Below, one piece after another: positions 24,599-32,528 of a stretch of DNA of 64,000 nt. Every line of letters starts with the position of its first letter. Position 1 is the first letter of the stretch. Position numbers and translations under genes: made by a program. Origin of the DNA: Paenibacillus rigui (GTDB lineage Bacteria > Bacillota > Bacilli > Paenibacillales > NBRC-103111); contig NZ_NMQW01000004.1 in the NCBI RefSeq assembly GCF_002234615.1, forward strand, positions 1 to 64,000. Direction: 5' to 3'. The notes beneath the pieces were generated by a model. That model was not told the origin of the DNA and ran no database searches. It saw only the letters and a list, made by a program, of their open reading frames with translations.

Positions 24599-25753
24599 TT
24601 AAAAGATCCGCGACTTCCAGCCGAGCAGCTTCGCGAGCGCTTCGACATAATAGTAGTCTCCGTAGATGAGGGAGACGTCAATGTTCTGCCCGGCCGGCTT
24701 GTTGCCGGTGCCGGCGTACAGGATCGCCTCGTGATCGGGACGATCCCACGTGGCGTAGTTTTGCGTCAGCGAGAGCAGGATGCGCTCAGCCGCATCGCGG
24801 TACGGGCGCCCCTGTACCGCAGGCAGCGCAGCGGCCAGCTCGAGCAGCCCCGAGGCGGCGCAGGTCGCCGCCGACGTATCGCGCGGCTCGCCGTCGAGCG
24901 ACTCGGCCGCGCGGAAGTCCCAATGCGCGACGTGGTCGTCCGGCAGCATCGCGAGGAAATAGTGCGCGACGCGCTGAGCCGCGCGCAGGTACTTCGTATC
25001 GCCGGTATAGCGATACGTGTTGGCCATGCCGTGCAGCGCCCACGACGCGCCGCGGCTCCAGGACGAGTCGGGAGCGGCGCCCTGGCCGCCGAGCGACTCG
25101 ATGACTTCGCCCGTCAGCGGATTGAAGCTGACGATGTGGTTGACCGAGCCATCCTCCCGGATGAAGTGGTCGACCACCGTGTTCGCGTGGGCTTTGGCGA
25201 TCATGCTAAAGCGAGGATCTTGAATTTCTTCCGCGGCCCAGAACAGGAGGGACAGGTTCATCGAGGAATCGACGATGGACCAGCCTGTTTTGTCCTGGTT
25301 CCACGCGCGCAGAAAGTTGCCCGCAATGTTGAAGCGGCCCGCCAAGAAGTTGGCGGCAGCCAGCCCGCGGCGTTTGCCGTCTTCGTCGCCTGTCAGTCTG
25401 TATTTGATCACAGCCGTCGGCGAATACTGAAAGCCGACATCGTGATGAAAGTTGCTCTGTTGGATCGACTTCTGCTCGAACTTCTCGTCCCAGCCCCAAG
25501 CAGCGTTCTTGTAATGGGCTTTGCCTGTCATTTCGTACATGATCCACAGGATGCCCGGCCAAAAGCCCGCCGTCCACCAGTCGTGGCGCATGTCATCGTA
25601 CTTGCCGGTGTCTCTTGGCGCCACATGCGGCGATTTGTCGCCGATCTGCTCGATCATCAGGTCCACTTTGCTCTGCAGCGCTTCCCAAATGTGGGGCAGC
25701 GCATCCTGCAGGTTGTCGGCTTTCATAAATTTGCTTGGTTCCCATCTCGTCAT
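24599..25753 (-). CDS. GH88 unsaturated glucuronyl hydrolase
   Basis: A 384-residue cytoplasmic (alpha/alpha)6-barrel enzyme that removes the unsaturated uronic acid left by polysaccharide lyases. Family landmarks: DDMRHDWWTAGFWPGILWIM, NFHHDVGFQYSP with the first catalytic Asp, WSIVDSSMNLSLLFWAA with the second, SWSRGASWALHGMANTY and YGDYYYVEALAKLLGW at the end. AAGGAGGA precedes the ATG. It is co-transcribed behind the GH2 gene, so the pair probably degrades a lyase-treated acidic polysaccharide containing galactose or a related sugar. Confidence 0.92.
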   Translation of the reverse strand: MTRWEPSKFMKADNLQDALPHIWEALQSKVDLMIEQIGDKSPHVAPRDTGKYDDMRHDWWTAGFWPGILWIMYEMTGKAHYKNAAWGWDEKFEQKSIQQSNFHHDVGFQYSPTAVIKYRLTGDEDGKRRGLAAANFLAGRFNIAGNFLRAWNQDKTGWSIVDSSMNLSLLFWAAEEIQDPRFSMIAKAHANTVVDHFIREDGSVNHIVSFNPLTGEVIESLGGQGAAPDSSWSRGASWALHGMANTYRYTGDTKYLRAAQRVAHYFLAMLPDDHVAHWDFRAAESLDGEPRDTSAATCAASGLLELAAALPAVQGRPYRDAAERILLSLTQNYATWDRPDHEAILYAGTGNKPAGQNIDVSLIYGDYYYVEALAKLLGWKSRIF

Positions 25754-25774
25754 GAGGTTCGTCCTCCTTGATTT

Positions 25775-28372
25775 TTAAATCGTAATAAAAGCCGTAGCCA
25801 AGCCTGCGCTGGCCACACTGACAACCGACACCGGCTTGCGGACCGTACTCGCGTCAGCCGCCGATACTGCACTGCCGCCGCTGCTTGCAGCTGAGGCGTC
25901 TGCGCCTTCGGCGGCGGCATTCCCGCCCAGCGGTACAGCGCCGCTGGCGCCCGTACTGCCGGCTGCCGCCGCCCCTGCTCCGGCTCCGGAAGCCGGGCCG
26001 CTCGCGGAGACGAAACCGGTCACCGGCACGCTCGCTGCGGAGCCGCCTGCCGGGTCGATCAGGATGCGTGAGCGGCCATTCGCCAGCTGAATGAGGCTGG
26101 AGCCGCGGACGGTGCCCTGGCAGTCGATCAGCCTGCCGTCGCCGGCGATGCCAAAGCGCACGAAGTGAATCGCATCGAGACAAAGCACACCCTTCGCGTC
26201 ATACGCGAGCGCCTCGACGAGAATGTGCCCGTTGGCCTGCGGCTGCGCGTTCAGCTTCAGCTCGGCAGGCTCGCCCCAGCTTTGCGTCTGGTATTCGAAC
26301 GACAGCTCGTCGGTGACGGTGATGCCGTCCTTCGCCGCGACGACCTTCACATGGTTGACACCCGGCTCCAGCACGGTATCCCAACGTAAGCCTGCGGCCG
26401 GGAAATTTTGCGAGTCGCGCTGCTTCACACCAAGGCTCGCCCCGTTCACGAACAGCTCCGCTTCCGTGCAGTTCGAATAAACCTTGATCTGCTTGCGCTC
26501 CCCTTCTTGTCCCCAACGCACGGGCATCGTGTGACCGTAAATGCGCGCCATCGGCTTCGACGTCCAGTACGATTGGTACACGTAGTAGGCGTCTTTTTTC
26601 GTGAAGTCGCGCTCGATGATGCCCTTCATATTCAAATAAGGAATCGGCGAATCCGGACGAACCGGCGTGGCAAAATCTTTGAACGCCCACTGCGCCGCAC
26701 CGGTCAGCCAGTCCATCTTTTCCTGCGACTTCAAGTACCAGTCGATCATCTCACAAAAGTACGTCTCGGACCAATCCCCGTCACGCGATACGCGCGGGTC
26801 GCCGCCGGTCAGCAGGTAATCGCCGTCCCGTTCATCGGTGTTGCCATCACCCCGGCCGATAAATTCGAAGCCGGTGTACGTTTTCTCTACATGGCGGGTC
26901 GCCAGATTGTCCGCACCCCATTCCATATGAAAGAACGAATCCACGTTCTCGAACGCCTGACGGGAGCTTTCCTCGTAATCCGTATAAATACCGCGGTACC
27001 AGCCGGCCCAGATCGAAGGCGAGTACACGTCGATGATGTCCTTGCAAAATTCGCAGCGGCGAATCGCCGTCAGCCGGTTAGGATCCAGTTGATGGGACAG
27101 CTCATGCAGCTCTTTCATAAACGTCTGAATCGCAGGGATATCGAAATAATCGAAATCGCACTCCCAATCGTTCTCGTTGCCGAGTCCCCACAAAATGACC
27201 GAAGGATGGTTGTAATGCTGCTCGATCATCGCGGCCAGCATATCGCGGCACTGCTGCTTGTACTGCTCGCCCCCGAGACCGCCGCGGCACCAAGGAATTT
27301 CTTCCCACACGAGAATACCGAGCTCGTCGCACAGCTCCAATACGATTCTGGATTGCTGATAATGCCCGAGTCGGATGAAGTTCACGCCCATGTCCTTGAT
27401 GAGCTGCATCTCCGTACGGATCATGTCCTCCGTCATCGCCGGGCCCACGCCCGCATGGTCCTCATGGCGGTGCGTACCGCGCAGCAGCAGACGCTCGCCG
27501 TTCAGCTTGAACGGCCCCTTGTTCACAAACTCAAAGCTGCGTGCCCCGAACCTTTCCGTCTGCTCCGTCCGTCCGTATGCGCTTGCCAGCTCCACCGTAC
27601 AGCTGTACAAATACGGCGCATCCGTCGTCCATAGCGTCGGATTGGCAAGCTCATAAACCGCCAGCTCCTTCATGCCTTCCCAAGGCTTTGAGCTGATTTC
27701 GAAGGTCTTCAGCTCCTTGCCCTCGCCGTCCCGCAAACGTACGGTCAGCTTCACTTCCTGTCCGTGCCCCTCCGGGTTGTACAGCGAAGCCCGAACCTTC
27801 ACCGTGCAGCGGGTGACATCGTTAGAAAGCTGCGGCTCCACATGAACGCGCTCCACCGATACCGCAGGCACGTACACCAGATTCAAATACCGGTACACGC
27901 CACCGTACAGGTTAAAATCACTCGCATCCGACGGAATCGTCTCCAGCTCGCGGCTGTTGTCGCAGGCGACGGCAATCGGCGTCAGCCCTTGATAACGCTC
28001 AATCGACCTCGCTTCTTCTGCGGCAGCGGTAATATCCACCATAAATTCATCATAGCCGCCTAAGTGGGAGCCGACCTGACTCGTGTATACGTATACATCC
28101 GTGCGCTGTCCCGCTCCTTCAAAATGCAGCAGCGTTCTTCCGTGCGGGTAAGGGTTGTCTAGGGCCAGCTTGGTCCGGTACCAACCTTGTCCCTGATAAT
28201 ACTTGCCGTCCGGGTCGAGCACGTCGAGCCCGTTGTACGAATGCGGCAGCTCTACCGGATGCCACGGCACGTTGTAATGGTTTTGCAGCTTATCCTGGCG
28301 CCAAGCCTCCCATGGGCCGCCCAAGCTCCCGCGGTGATGCTCCCAGCCGCTGATTAATCGTTGTTTAATCAC
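25775..28372 (-). CDS. GH2 beta-galactosidase-like enzyme
   Basis: An 865-residue GH2 glycosidase: jelly-roll sugar-binding domain (GWYRTKLALDNPYPHGRTLL), immunoglobulin-like domain, and TIM barrel with acid/base Glu in ILWGLGNENDWE and nucleophile Glu in SFFHMEWGADN, then C-terminal beta domains. No signal peptide, so cytoplasmic. GTG at 28372 fits GGAG spacing; the ATG 15 codons earlier has none. Near the C-terminus a stretch of about 65 residues of Ala, Gly and Ser interrupts the last beta domain (DNA 25845-26035). First gene of the operon with GH88, divergent from an AraC regulator. Exact substrate unknown; the family also includes glucuronidases. Confidence 0.9.
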   Translation of the reverse strand: MIKQRLISGWEHHRGSLGGPWEAWRQDKLQNHYNVPWHPVELPHSYNGLDVLDPDGKYYQGQGWYRTKLALDNPYPHGRTLLHFEGAGQRTDVYVYTSQVGSHLGGYDEFMVDITAAAEEARSIERYQGLTPIAVACDNSRELETIPSDASDFNLYGGVYRYLNLVYVPAVSVERVHVEPQLSNDVTRCTVKVRASLYNPEGHGQEVKLTVRLRDGEGKELKTFEISSKPWEGMKELAVYELANPTLWTTDAPYLYSCTVELASAYGRTEQTERFGARSFEFVNKGPFKLNGERLLLRGTHRHEDHAGVGPAMTEDMIRTEMQLIKDMGVNFIRLGHYQQSRIVLELCDELGILVWEEIPWCRGGLGGEQYKQQCRDMLAAMIEQHYNHPSVILWGLGNENDWECDFDYFDIPAIQTFMKELHELSHQLDPNRLTAIRRCEFCKDIIDVYSPSIWAGWYRGIYTDYEESSRQAFENVDSFFHMEWGADNLATRHVEKTYTGFEFIGRGDGNTDERDGDYLLTGGDPRVSRDGDWSETYFCEMIDWYLKSQEKMDWLTGAAQWAFKDFATPVRPDSPIPYLNMKGIIERDFTKKDAYYVYQSYWTSKPMARIYGHTMPVRWGQEGERKQIKVYSNCTEAELFVNGASLGVKQRDSQNFPAAGLRWDTVLEPGVNHVKVVAAKDGITVTDELSFEYQTQSWGEPAELKLNAQPQANGHILVEALAYDAKGVLCLDAIHFVRFGIAGDGRLIDCQGTVRGSSLIQLANGRSRILIDPAGGSAASVPVTGFVSASGPASGAGAGAAAAGSTGASGAVPLGGNAAAEGADASAASSGGSAVSAADASTVRKPVSVVSVASAGLATAFITI

Positions 28373-28540
28373 ATTTAACACACTCCGTCTGCACTTGTCT
28401 GTTTCATCTATGTTCATGTCTTAACCCATGAAGCCGTTTCCCTGCCTTTCAAGCTTAGCAAAAAATGATTCCGCATAGTTTGGCAGCGTTATGATAAAAT
28501 GTTGTTATATTACGGTTACATCAGCAGAGGGGGACACGCC

Positions 28541-29425
28541 ATGCGAATTATGAATTATTTGAACCTGAACCAGCATCCGGTGCAGCTGTCCTTTGCAAGA
28601 GACCGGACCGACGAGTTCGTCGAAATCTACCATGCCCATCAGGGGATGGAGCTGCTGTACGTCCATGAGGGTGTCGGAAGCGTCGTTGTAAATCAACAAA
28701 TTTCAGAGCTGGCTCCGGGGAGCTTGCTCTGCTTTCGTCCGTTTCAGCTGCACCGGATTCAGATCAAGCTGCCTCCGGGCGTAAGATATATTCGTTCCTT
28801 GATGGTATTCGAGCCGACGGAGCTGGATCGTTACTTGGCTCCTTTCACGGCATTGCAGTCGTTCTTCCGCCGGCTGTGGAAGGATCCGCTTGCAGGACAG
28901 GTCATCTCCGGCCTTCCCCAGGAGCCGATGCTGCGCCTGCTTGGCGATTATCGGGAGCGTATTCGCTTATCGGCACCTGATCGCCTGCTGGAAGAGCAAA
29001 TGCTGTTTCTGGTGGCAATGCTCCACTTCGTGTCCGCCCATGCCGAAAAGACCTCCTCTCCCGAAATGGAGGGGCAGCCTAAGCTTCAAGCCGCAGGGAA
29101 ACCGAAATCAACGGTCGCCGAGAAGGTTATGGAGTGGATCGAGGAGCATTATATGGAGGAATTTCAGCTTGATGTGCTTGCCCAAGCGGTCCATCTATCG
29201 CCCAACCATGTGTCGGCGGCCTTCCGGCAATCCGTCGGCACGAGCATTACGGAATATTTAACCGCACGGCGTATCCGCCAGGCGTGCTGGCTCCTTCGAA
29301 CGAGCGATGTTTCCGTCCAGGAGGTCGGACAGTCGATTGGGCTGAGCAATTTCCCGTATTTCTGCCAGCTATTCAAAAAGCATGTCGGCTTGACGCCTTA
29401 CAAGTTCAAACGGACGATGGGCTAG
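28541..29425 (+). CDS. AraC-family regulator of the GH2-GH88 operon
   Basis: A 294-residue AraC protein: N-terminal cupin (FVEIYHAHQGMELLYVHEG, ELAPGSLLCFRPFQLHRIQI) and two C-terminal helix-turn-helix motifs (LDVLAQAVHLSPNHVSAAFR, VQEVGQSIGLSNFPYFCQLF, ending TPYKFKRTM). AGAGGGGG stands 7 nt before the ATG. Divergent from the GH2 gene across a short intergenic space, so probably its activator. Confidence 0.9.
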   Translation: MRIMNYLNLNQHPVQLSFARDRTDEFVEIYHAHQGMELLYVHEGVGSVVVNQQISELAPGSLLCFRPFQLHRIQIKLPPGVRYIRSLMVFEPTELDRYLAPFTALQSFFRRLWKDPLAGQVISGLPQEPMLRLLGDYRERIRLSAPDRLLEEQMLFLVAMLHFVSAHAEKTSSPEMEGQPKLQAAGKPKSTVAEKVMEWIEEHYMEEFQLDVLAQAVHLSPNHVSAAFRQSVGTSITEYLTARRIRQACWLLRTSDVSVQEVGQSIGLSNFPYFCQLFKKHVGLTPYKFKRTMG

Positions 29426-29473
29426 TCACAATAGCCCCCCGTCCCTCCGTTCAACGCAATTTTTATTTCCATA

Positions 29474-29489
29474 TGTGATCCCCTTCACA
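29474..29489 (+). promoter_or_regulatory. Fnr/Crp box before the radical SAM gene
   Basis: TGTGATCCCCTTCACA, a perfect TGTGA-N6-TCACA site. A -10-like TATCAT at 29511-29516 puts the box centre about 41 bp upstream of the predicted start, the class II activation position. Confidence 0.8.
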
Positions 29490-29556
29490 TCGGAGGACGC
29501 TTATCTTCATTATCATGATAGGCATCACAACTCATGAAATGGAAAGGGGGATTCTC

Positions 29557-30684
29557 ATGGAAGCCGCTATAACCCAACCCCGCAGCTATCAAGAATACCC
29601 GTTTATCGTTATTTGGGAAGTCACCCGCGCCTGCGCTTTGAAATGCCTGCACTGCCGGGCGGAAGCACAGTACACATCAGATCCAAGGCAGCTTACTTTC
29701 GAGGAAGGCAAACGATTAATCGATCAAATCGCCGAGATGCAGCACCCGTTATTCGTGTTCACCGGCGGGGACCCGTTAATGCGGAATGATTTGTTCGAGC
29801 TGGCCGACTATGCCATACGCGAGAAGCAGCTGTCGGTCTCCATGACGCCAAGTGCCACCCCGAAGGTGACGAGAGAAACTGTTATGAAAGCGAAACAGGT
29901 CGGTTTATCCCGTTGGGCCTTCAGCCTGGACGGCTCTACCGCCGAAATACACGATCATTTTCGGGGGACCAAAGGCTCCTACGAGATGACGATGCGGGGA
30001 ATCTCTTACCTGCAGGAACAAAACATACCGATTCAGATCAACACCACCGTCTCCAAATACAATTTGTCCGATTTAGCGGCAACCGCTGAAAAGGTTCAAG
30101 AAATGGGAGCCGTTCTGTGGAGCTTGTTCTTTCTAGTCCCCACAGGCCGTGGCATGCAGCAGGATATGATCACCCCCGGGCAGCATGAAGAGGTCATGAA
30201 GTGGCTGTACCGCCTTGGCCCCCGGATGCCATTCGGCATCAAAACGACAGAGGCTCCCCATTACCGAAGAGTGATCGCACAAGAACGAAGCTTGGAGGGT
30301 CTGCAGGCTAAGCCTTTTGGAGACCCAAACCCCTTATCCCCTAAGCATTTCGACCGATTGGGCCGGGCCCCCAAAGGGGTAAATGACGGAGATGGCTTTG
30401 TATTCATCAGTCACACAGGAGACGTATACCCCAGCGGCTTCCTCCCTGTTCGCTGCGGCAATATCAAGGAGACGCCGCTGCTCGATATTTACCGCAGCTC
30501 GCCGGTCATGCGTCAATTACGTGATAAATCTCTGCTCAAGGGCAAATGCGGAGCATGTGAATTCAAGGACCTTTGCGGCGGCTCCAGAGCCCGGGCATAT
30601 GCGGTAACGAATGACTATTTAGAAAGCGATCCTGCCTGCCCGTATGTGCCAAAATCATTTAGTGAATCCGCCCCCATCGGATAA
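29557..30684 (+). CDS. Radical SAM/SPASM protein (TIGR04053-like)
   Basis: A 375-residue radical SAM enzyme. C26-x3-C30-x2-C33 (VTRACALKCLHC) binds the catalytic [4Fe-4S] cluster, FVFTGGDPLMRNDLFEL is the GGxP-type SAM-binding region, and the C-terminal SPASM region (KGKCGACEFKDLCGGSRARA, later DPACPYV) would hold accessory clusters. The sequence resembles the TIGR04053 group, akin to the NirJ/AhbC/AhbD heme-synthesis radical SAM proteins, whose precise reaction is not established. AAAGGGGG lies before the ATG. An Fnr-type box at its promoter and a neighbouring hemY support an anaerobic role, possibly in heme. Confidence 0.85.
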   Translation: MEAAITQPRSYQEYPFIVIWEVTRACALKCLHCRAEAQYTSDPRQLTFEEGKRLIDQIAEMQHPLFVFTGGDPLMRNDLFELADYAIREKQLSVSMTPSATPKVTRETVMKAKQVGLSRWAFSLDGSTAEIHDHFRGTKGSYEMTMRGISYLQEQNIPIQINTTVSKYNLSDLAATAEKVQEMGAVLWSLFFLVPTGRGMQQDMITPGQHEEVMKWLYRLGPRMPFGIKTTEAPHYRRVIAQERSLEGLQAKPFGDPNPLSPKHFDRLGRAPKGVNDGDGFVFISHTGDVYPSGFLPVRCGNIKETPLLDIYRSSPVMRQLRDKSLLKGKCGACEFKDLCGGSRARAYAVTNDYLESDPACPYVPKSFSESAPIG

Positions 30685-30712
30685 GCCTGGATATCGATGC
30701 TGTAGTCCTTGC

Positions 30713-31411
30713 CTAATTCTCTCTCCAATGCCGGAGCGCCTCCATATCATGAATGACAAAGCCTAGTCGATCAGTTTCTACAATCCCCTCTTTGCGAAGC
30801 TGATTCAGCATGCGGTTGACCGTCTCTCTTGTCGTTCCGATCGCATTGGCGATATCCTGATGGGTCATAGGCATTTCGATAATATACTTTCCATTCTTCA
30901 CCTTACCGTTGTTTTCCGCCAGCTTCAGCAGGAACAGCTGACCGCGGTTTTGCACATCTTGACCGGTCAGCTCCTGGATTTTTTCCTGCAGCTCGAGAAT
31001 TTTTTGGCTCATCACTCTCAAAATTTTGACGGCTACACCCGGTGTGCTGCTGAGCAGAAATTCAAAGGGCTTTATCGGCATGGCGAGAAGCGTCGTCGGC
31101 ACAATCGTTTCCGCTGTTGCAGGATAACAGTTCGCATGAAATAACCCCGTATGCGGGAACATATCCCCCTTTTTCAAAAAGGAGACGATTTGCTGATGGC
31201 CATTTTCATCGGTCTTGTACGTTTTGACCAAGCCTTGCTGAATAAAGTATACCGCTTCCTTGTCGCCTCCTTCCGAGAAGACGACTGTTTTTTTCCGGTA
31301 AGAGCGCTGAATCATAATTGTGCTGAGCCCTCCCAGCTCTTCATCGGATAAATCCCGAAATAAAGGAACCTGCCGAAGCAGGCTAACGGTATCTATCGCT
31401 TCTTCCTTCAT
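30713..31411 (-). CDS. Crp/Fnr-family regulator
   Basis: A 232-residue regulator: cyclic-nucleotide-like beta barrel (VFSEGGDKEAVYFIQQGLVK, IVSFLKKGDMFPHTG), long dimerisation helix (MSQKILELQEKIQELTGQDV) and winged helix with recognition helix TTRETVNRMLNQL. The R-E-x-x-x-R arrangement equals that of CRP (Arg180, Glu181, Arg185), which reads TGTGA, exactly the half-site of the boxes found across 29.5-46.1 kb. Only one Cys is present, so it cannot carry an Fnr-type Fe-S cluster alone; heme, NO or another signal is possible. ATG at 31411 has AAGGGG 7 nt upstream. It is the likely regulator of the surrounding module, by inference. Confidence 0.9.
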   Translation of the reverse strand: MKEEAIDTVSLLRQVPLFRDLSDEELGGLSTIMIQRSYRKKTVVFSEGGDKEAVYFIQQGLVKTYKTDENGHQQIVSFLKKGDMFPHTGLFHANCYPATAETIVPTTLLAMPIKPFEFLLSSTPGVAVKILRVMSQKILELQEKIQELTGQDVQNRGQLFLLKLAENNGKVKNGKYIIEMPMTHQDIANAIGTTRETVNRMLNQLRKEGIVETDRLGFVIHDMEALRHWREN

Positions 31412-31444
31412 GTCCACACCCCTTCTCCTGTCCACATCTCATCA

Positions 31445-31475
31445 CATGAAAAAAAGAGCCAGACTTTCCCCCCGG
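31445..31475 (-). terminator. Terminator after the DUF59 gene
   Basis: GGGCC/GGCTC stem, with one wobble pair, followed by a run of seven T on the minus strand. It separates the DUF2249-DUF59 operon from the Crp/Fnr gene. Confidence 0.55.
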
Positions 31476-31492
31476 CCCGTCTTGCCCATTGC

Positions 31493-31801
31493 TTAGAACG
31501 TATTCAGCTGCTTTCTTGCTGCTTCAGACATTTGCTCCGGGGTCCAACGGGGCTCCCAGACAACATCCACTTGCACTTTTCCAATACCGGGCAACCCTTC
31601 CAGTGCGTGGCGAACCCCGCCAACAATCGTATCATGCAGAGGACAACCCGGCGTTGTTAAGGTCATCCGTACCGCAGCCTGATCTCCCGTTATCGCCACT
31701 TCATATACAAGTCCCAGGTCTACAATATTAACCCCTAGCTCCGGGTCGAATACTTGCTTAAGCTGCTCTATTGCCTGCTCAACGGATATGATTTGTTCCA
31801 C
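31493..31801 (-). CDS. DUF59/MIP18 metal-sulfur cluster assembly factor
   Basis: A 102-residue single-domain protein of the DUF59 (PaaD/SufT/MIP18) family: VFDPELGVNIVDLGLVYEVA, then VRMTLTTPGCPLHDTIVGGV with the conserved Cys, and VDVVWEPRWTPEQMS. Members help deliver Fe-S clusters to target enzymes. Last gene of a three-gene operon with two DUF2249 genes, started by an Fnr-type promoter at 32394-32436. A role in maturing the Fe-S-rich nitrate reductase next door is inference. Confidence 0.9.
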   Translation of the reverse strand: MEQIISVEQAIEQLKQVFDPELGVNIVDLGLVYEVAITGDQAAVRMTLTTPGCPLHDTIVGGVRHALEGLPGIGKVQVDVVWEPRWTPEQMSEAARKQLNTF

Positions 31802-31821
31802 AGTCCCCTCACGCCCCTCCT

Positions 31822-32055
31822 CTAAATGATCACGGTTTTGTCGATGGCGACTTTGGCAGAGCCGTCTGTCTGGCGCTCAATCTGATACGGGTACCCCAAG
31901 CGCTGCAATTCTTCAATAAGAAACATCGGAACACGATCATTGTGAATCCATATCCGGTCCCCAATGGCCGCTTCTTCCAGCGCCTGGAGCGTTCGAAGCA
32001 TCGGCTGGGGAGGCTCCAGACCTCGATTATCAAGCTCTATTACTTTACGATCCAT
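31822..32055 (-). CDS. DUF2249 protein, second copy
   Basis: A 77-residue protein with the DUF2249 core VIELDNRGLEPPQPMLRTLQ, then ALEEAAIGDRIWIHNDRVPM and ELQRLGYPYQIERQ. The fold resembles SirA/TusA, and the family often accompanies hemerythrins and denitrification genes. The ATG at 32055 has GAGGGG 7 nt upstream and overlaps the end of the first DUF2249 gene by 11 nt. Function unknown. Confidence 0.88.
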   Translation of the reverse strand: MDRKVIELDNRGLEPPQPMLRTLQALEEAAIGDRIWIHNDRVPMFLIEELQRLGYPYQIERQTDGSAKVAIDKTVII

Positions 32056-32371
32056 CCGAGAGCCCCTCCTCCGGTGCATCCCGTTTGCTGAATTCCCGCA
32101 ATGGCAGAGCATTCAATGGGTCCATGGCTTGATCCGTACGGGCAAAAGCAACAATCCAATACCCTTCCTCCATCTCCTCTGCCTTATGGGCATAACCTTT
32201 AACCTTCATAACCCCGAGCAATGGAGTCGGCTTAAACAAAGCATGCATCATAAATACATCTTCAGGCTCCAGGGAAGCAACCGTATCCATAATGAGCTTG
32301 AACGGCTCTAATTTTTGTCTTAAATACGGACGGACATCCAACTCAACAATTCGCGGCTCCTGCTTCTTCAT
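32045..32371 (-). CDS. DUF2249 protein, first copy
   Basis: A 108-residue DUF2249 protein (VELDVRPYLRQKLEPFKLIM, then EPEDVFMMHALFKPTPLLGV). First gene of the DUF2249-DUF2249-DUF59 operon, divergent from hemY. The start ATG at 32371 follows GAGAGGTG; a GTG three codons earlier is possible. Its promoter has an Fnr-type box and a perfect TATAAT. Confidence 0.85.
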   Translation of the reverse strand: MKKQEPRIVELDVRPYLRQKLEPFKLIMDTVASLEPEDVFMMHALFKPTPLLGVMKVKGYAHKAEEMEEGYWIVAFARTDQAMDPLNALPLREFSKRDAPEEGLSDGS

Positions 32372-32393
32372 CTGCATCACCTCTCATAGCCTC

Positions 32394-32436
32394 ATTATAC
32401 GAGAAGGGTTCACCCCCGAATGTGACGGAAATCACG
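32394..32436 (-). promoter_or_regulatory. Fnr-type class II promoter of the DUF2249 operon
   Basis: TGTGACGGAAATCACG (32421-32436) is a near-perfect box; TATAAT on the minus strand (32394-32399) lies so that the box centre is about 41 bp from the expected start. Confidence 0.8.
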
Positions 32437-32454
32437 TTTGCCAAAAAAGTGAAA

Positions 32455-32497
32455 AGTGACCTGCATCATATCTGCTGCCGCTTCCCCATGGTACATT
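32455..32497 (+). promoter_or_regulatory. Weaker Fnr-type promoter of hemY
   Basis: AGTGACCTGCATCATA (32455-32470) has two mismatches to TGTGA-N6-TCACA; a -10-like TACATT at 32492-32497 places the box centre at about -41. The better site at 32421 could also serve in part. Confidence 0.5.
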
Positions 32498-32528
32498 GAA
32501 CAAAAGCTGAGAACAGGAGAGTGCGGAT

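Noticed and set aside
24455..28063. Long plus-strand frames opposite the GH88 and GH2 genes
   Set aside because: They are antisense shadows of high-GC coding sequence and show no family features.
31424..31450. An Fnr-type box in front of the Crp/Fnr gene (autoregulation)
   Set aside because: Only one half-site (TGTGA) is good; the other half is GTGGA, so the site is not convincing.
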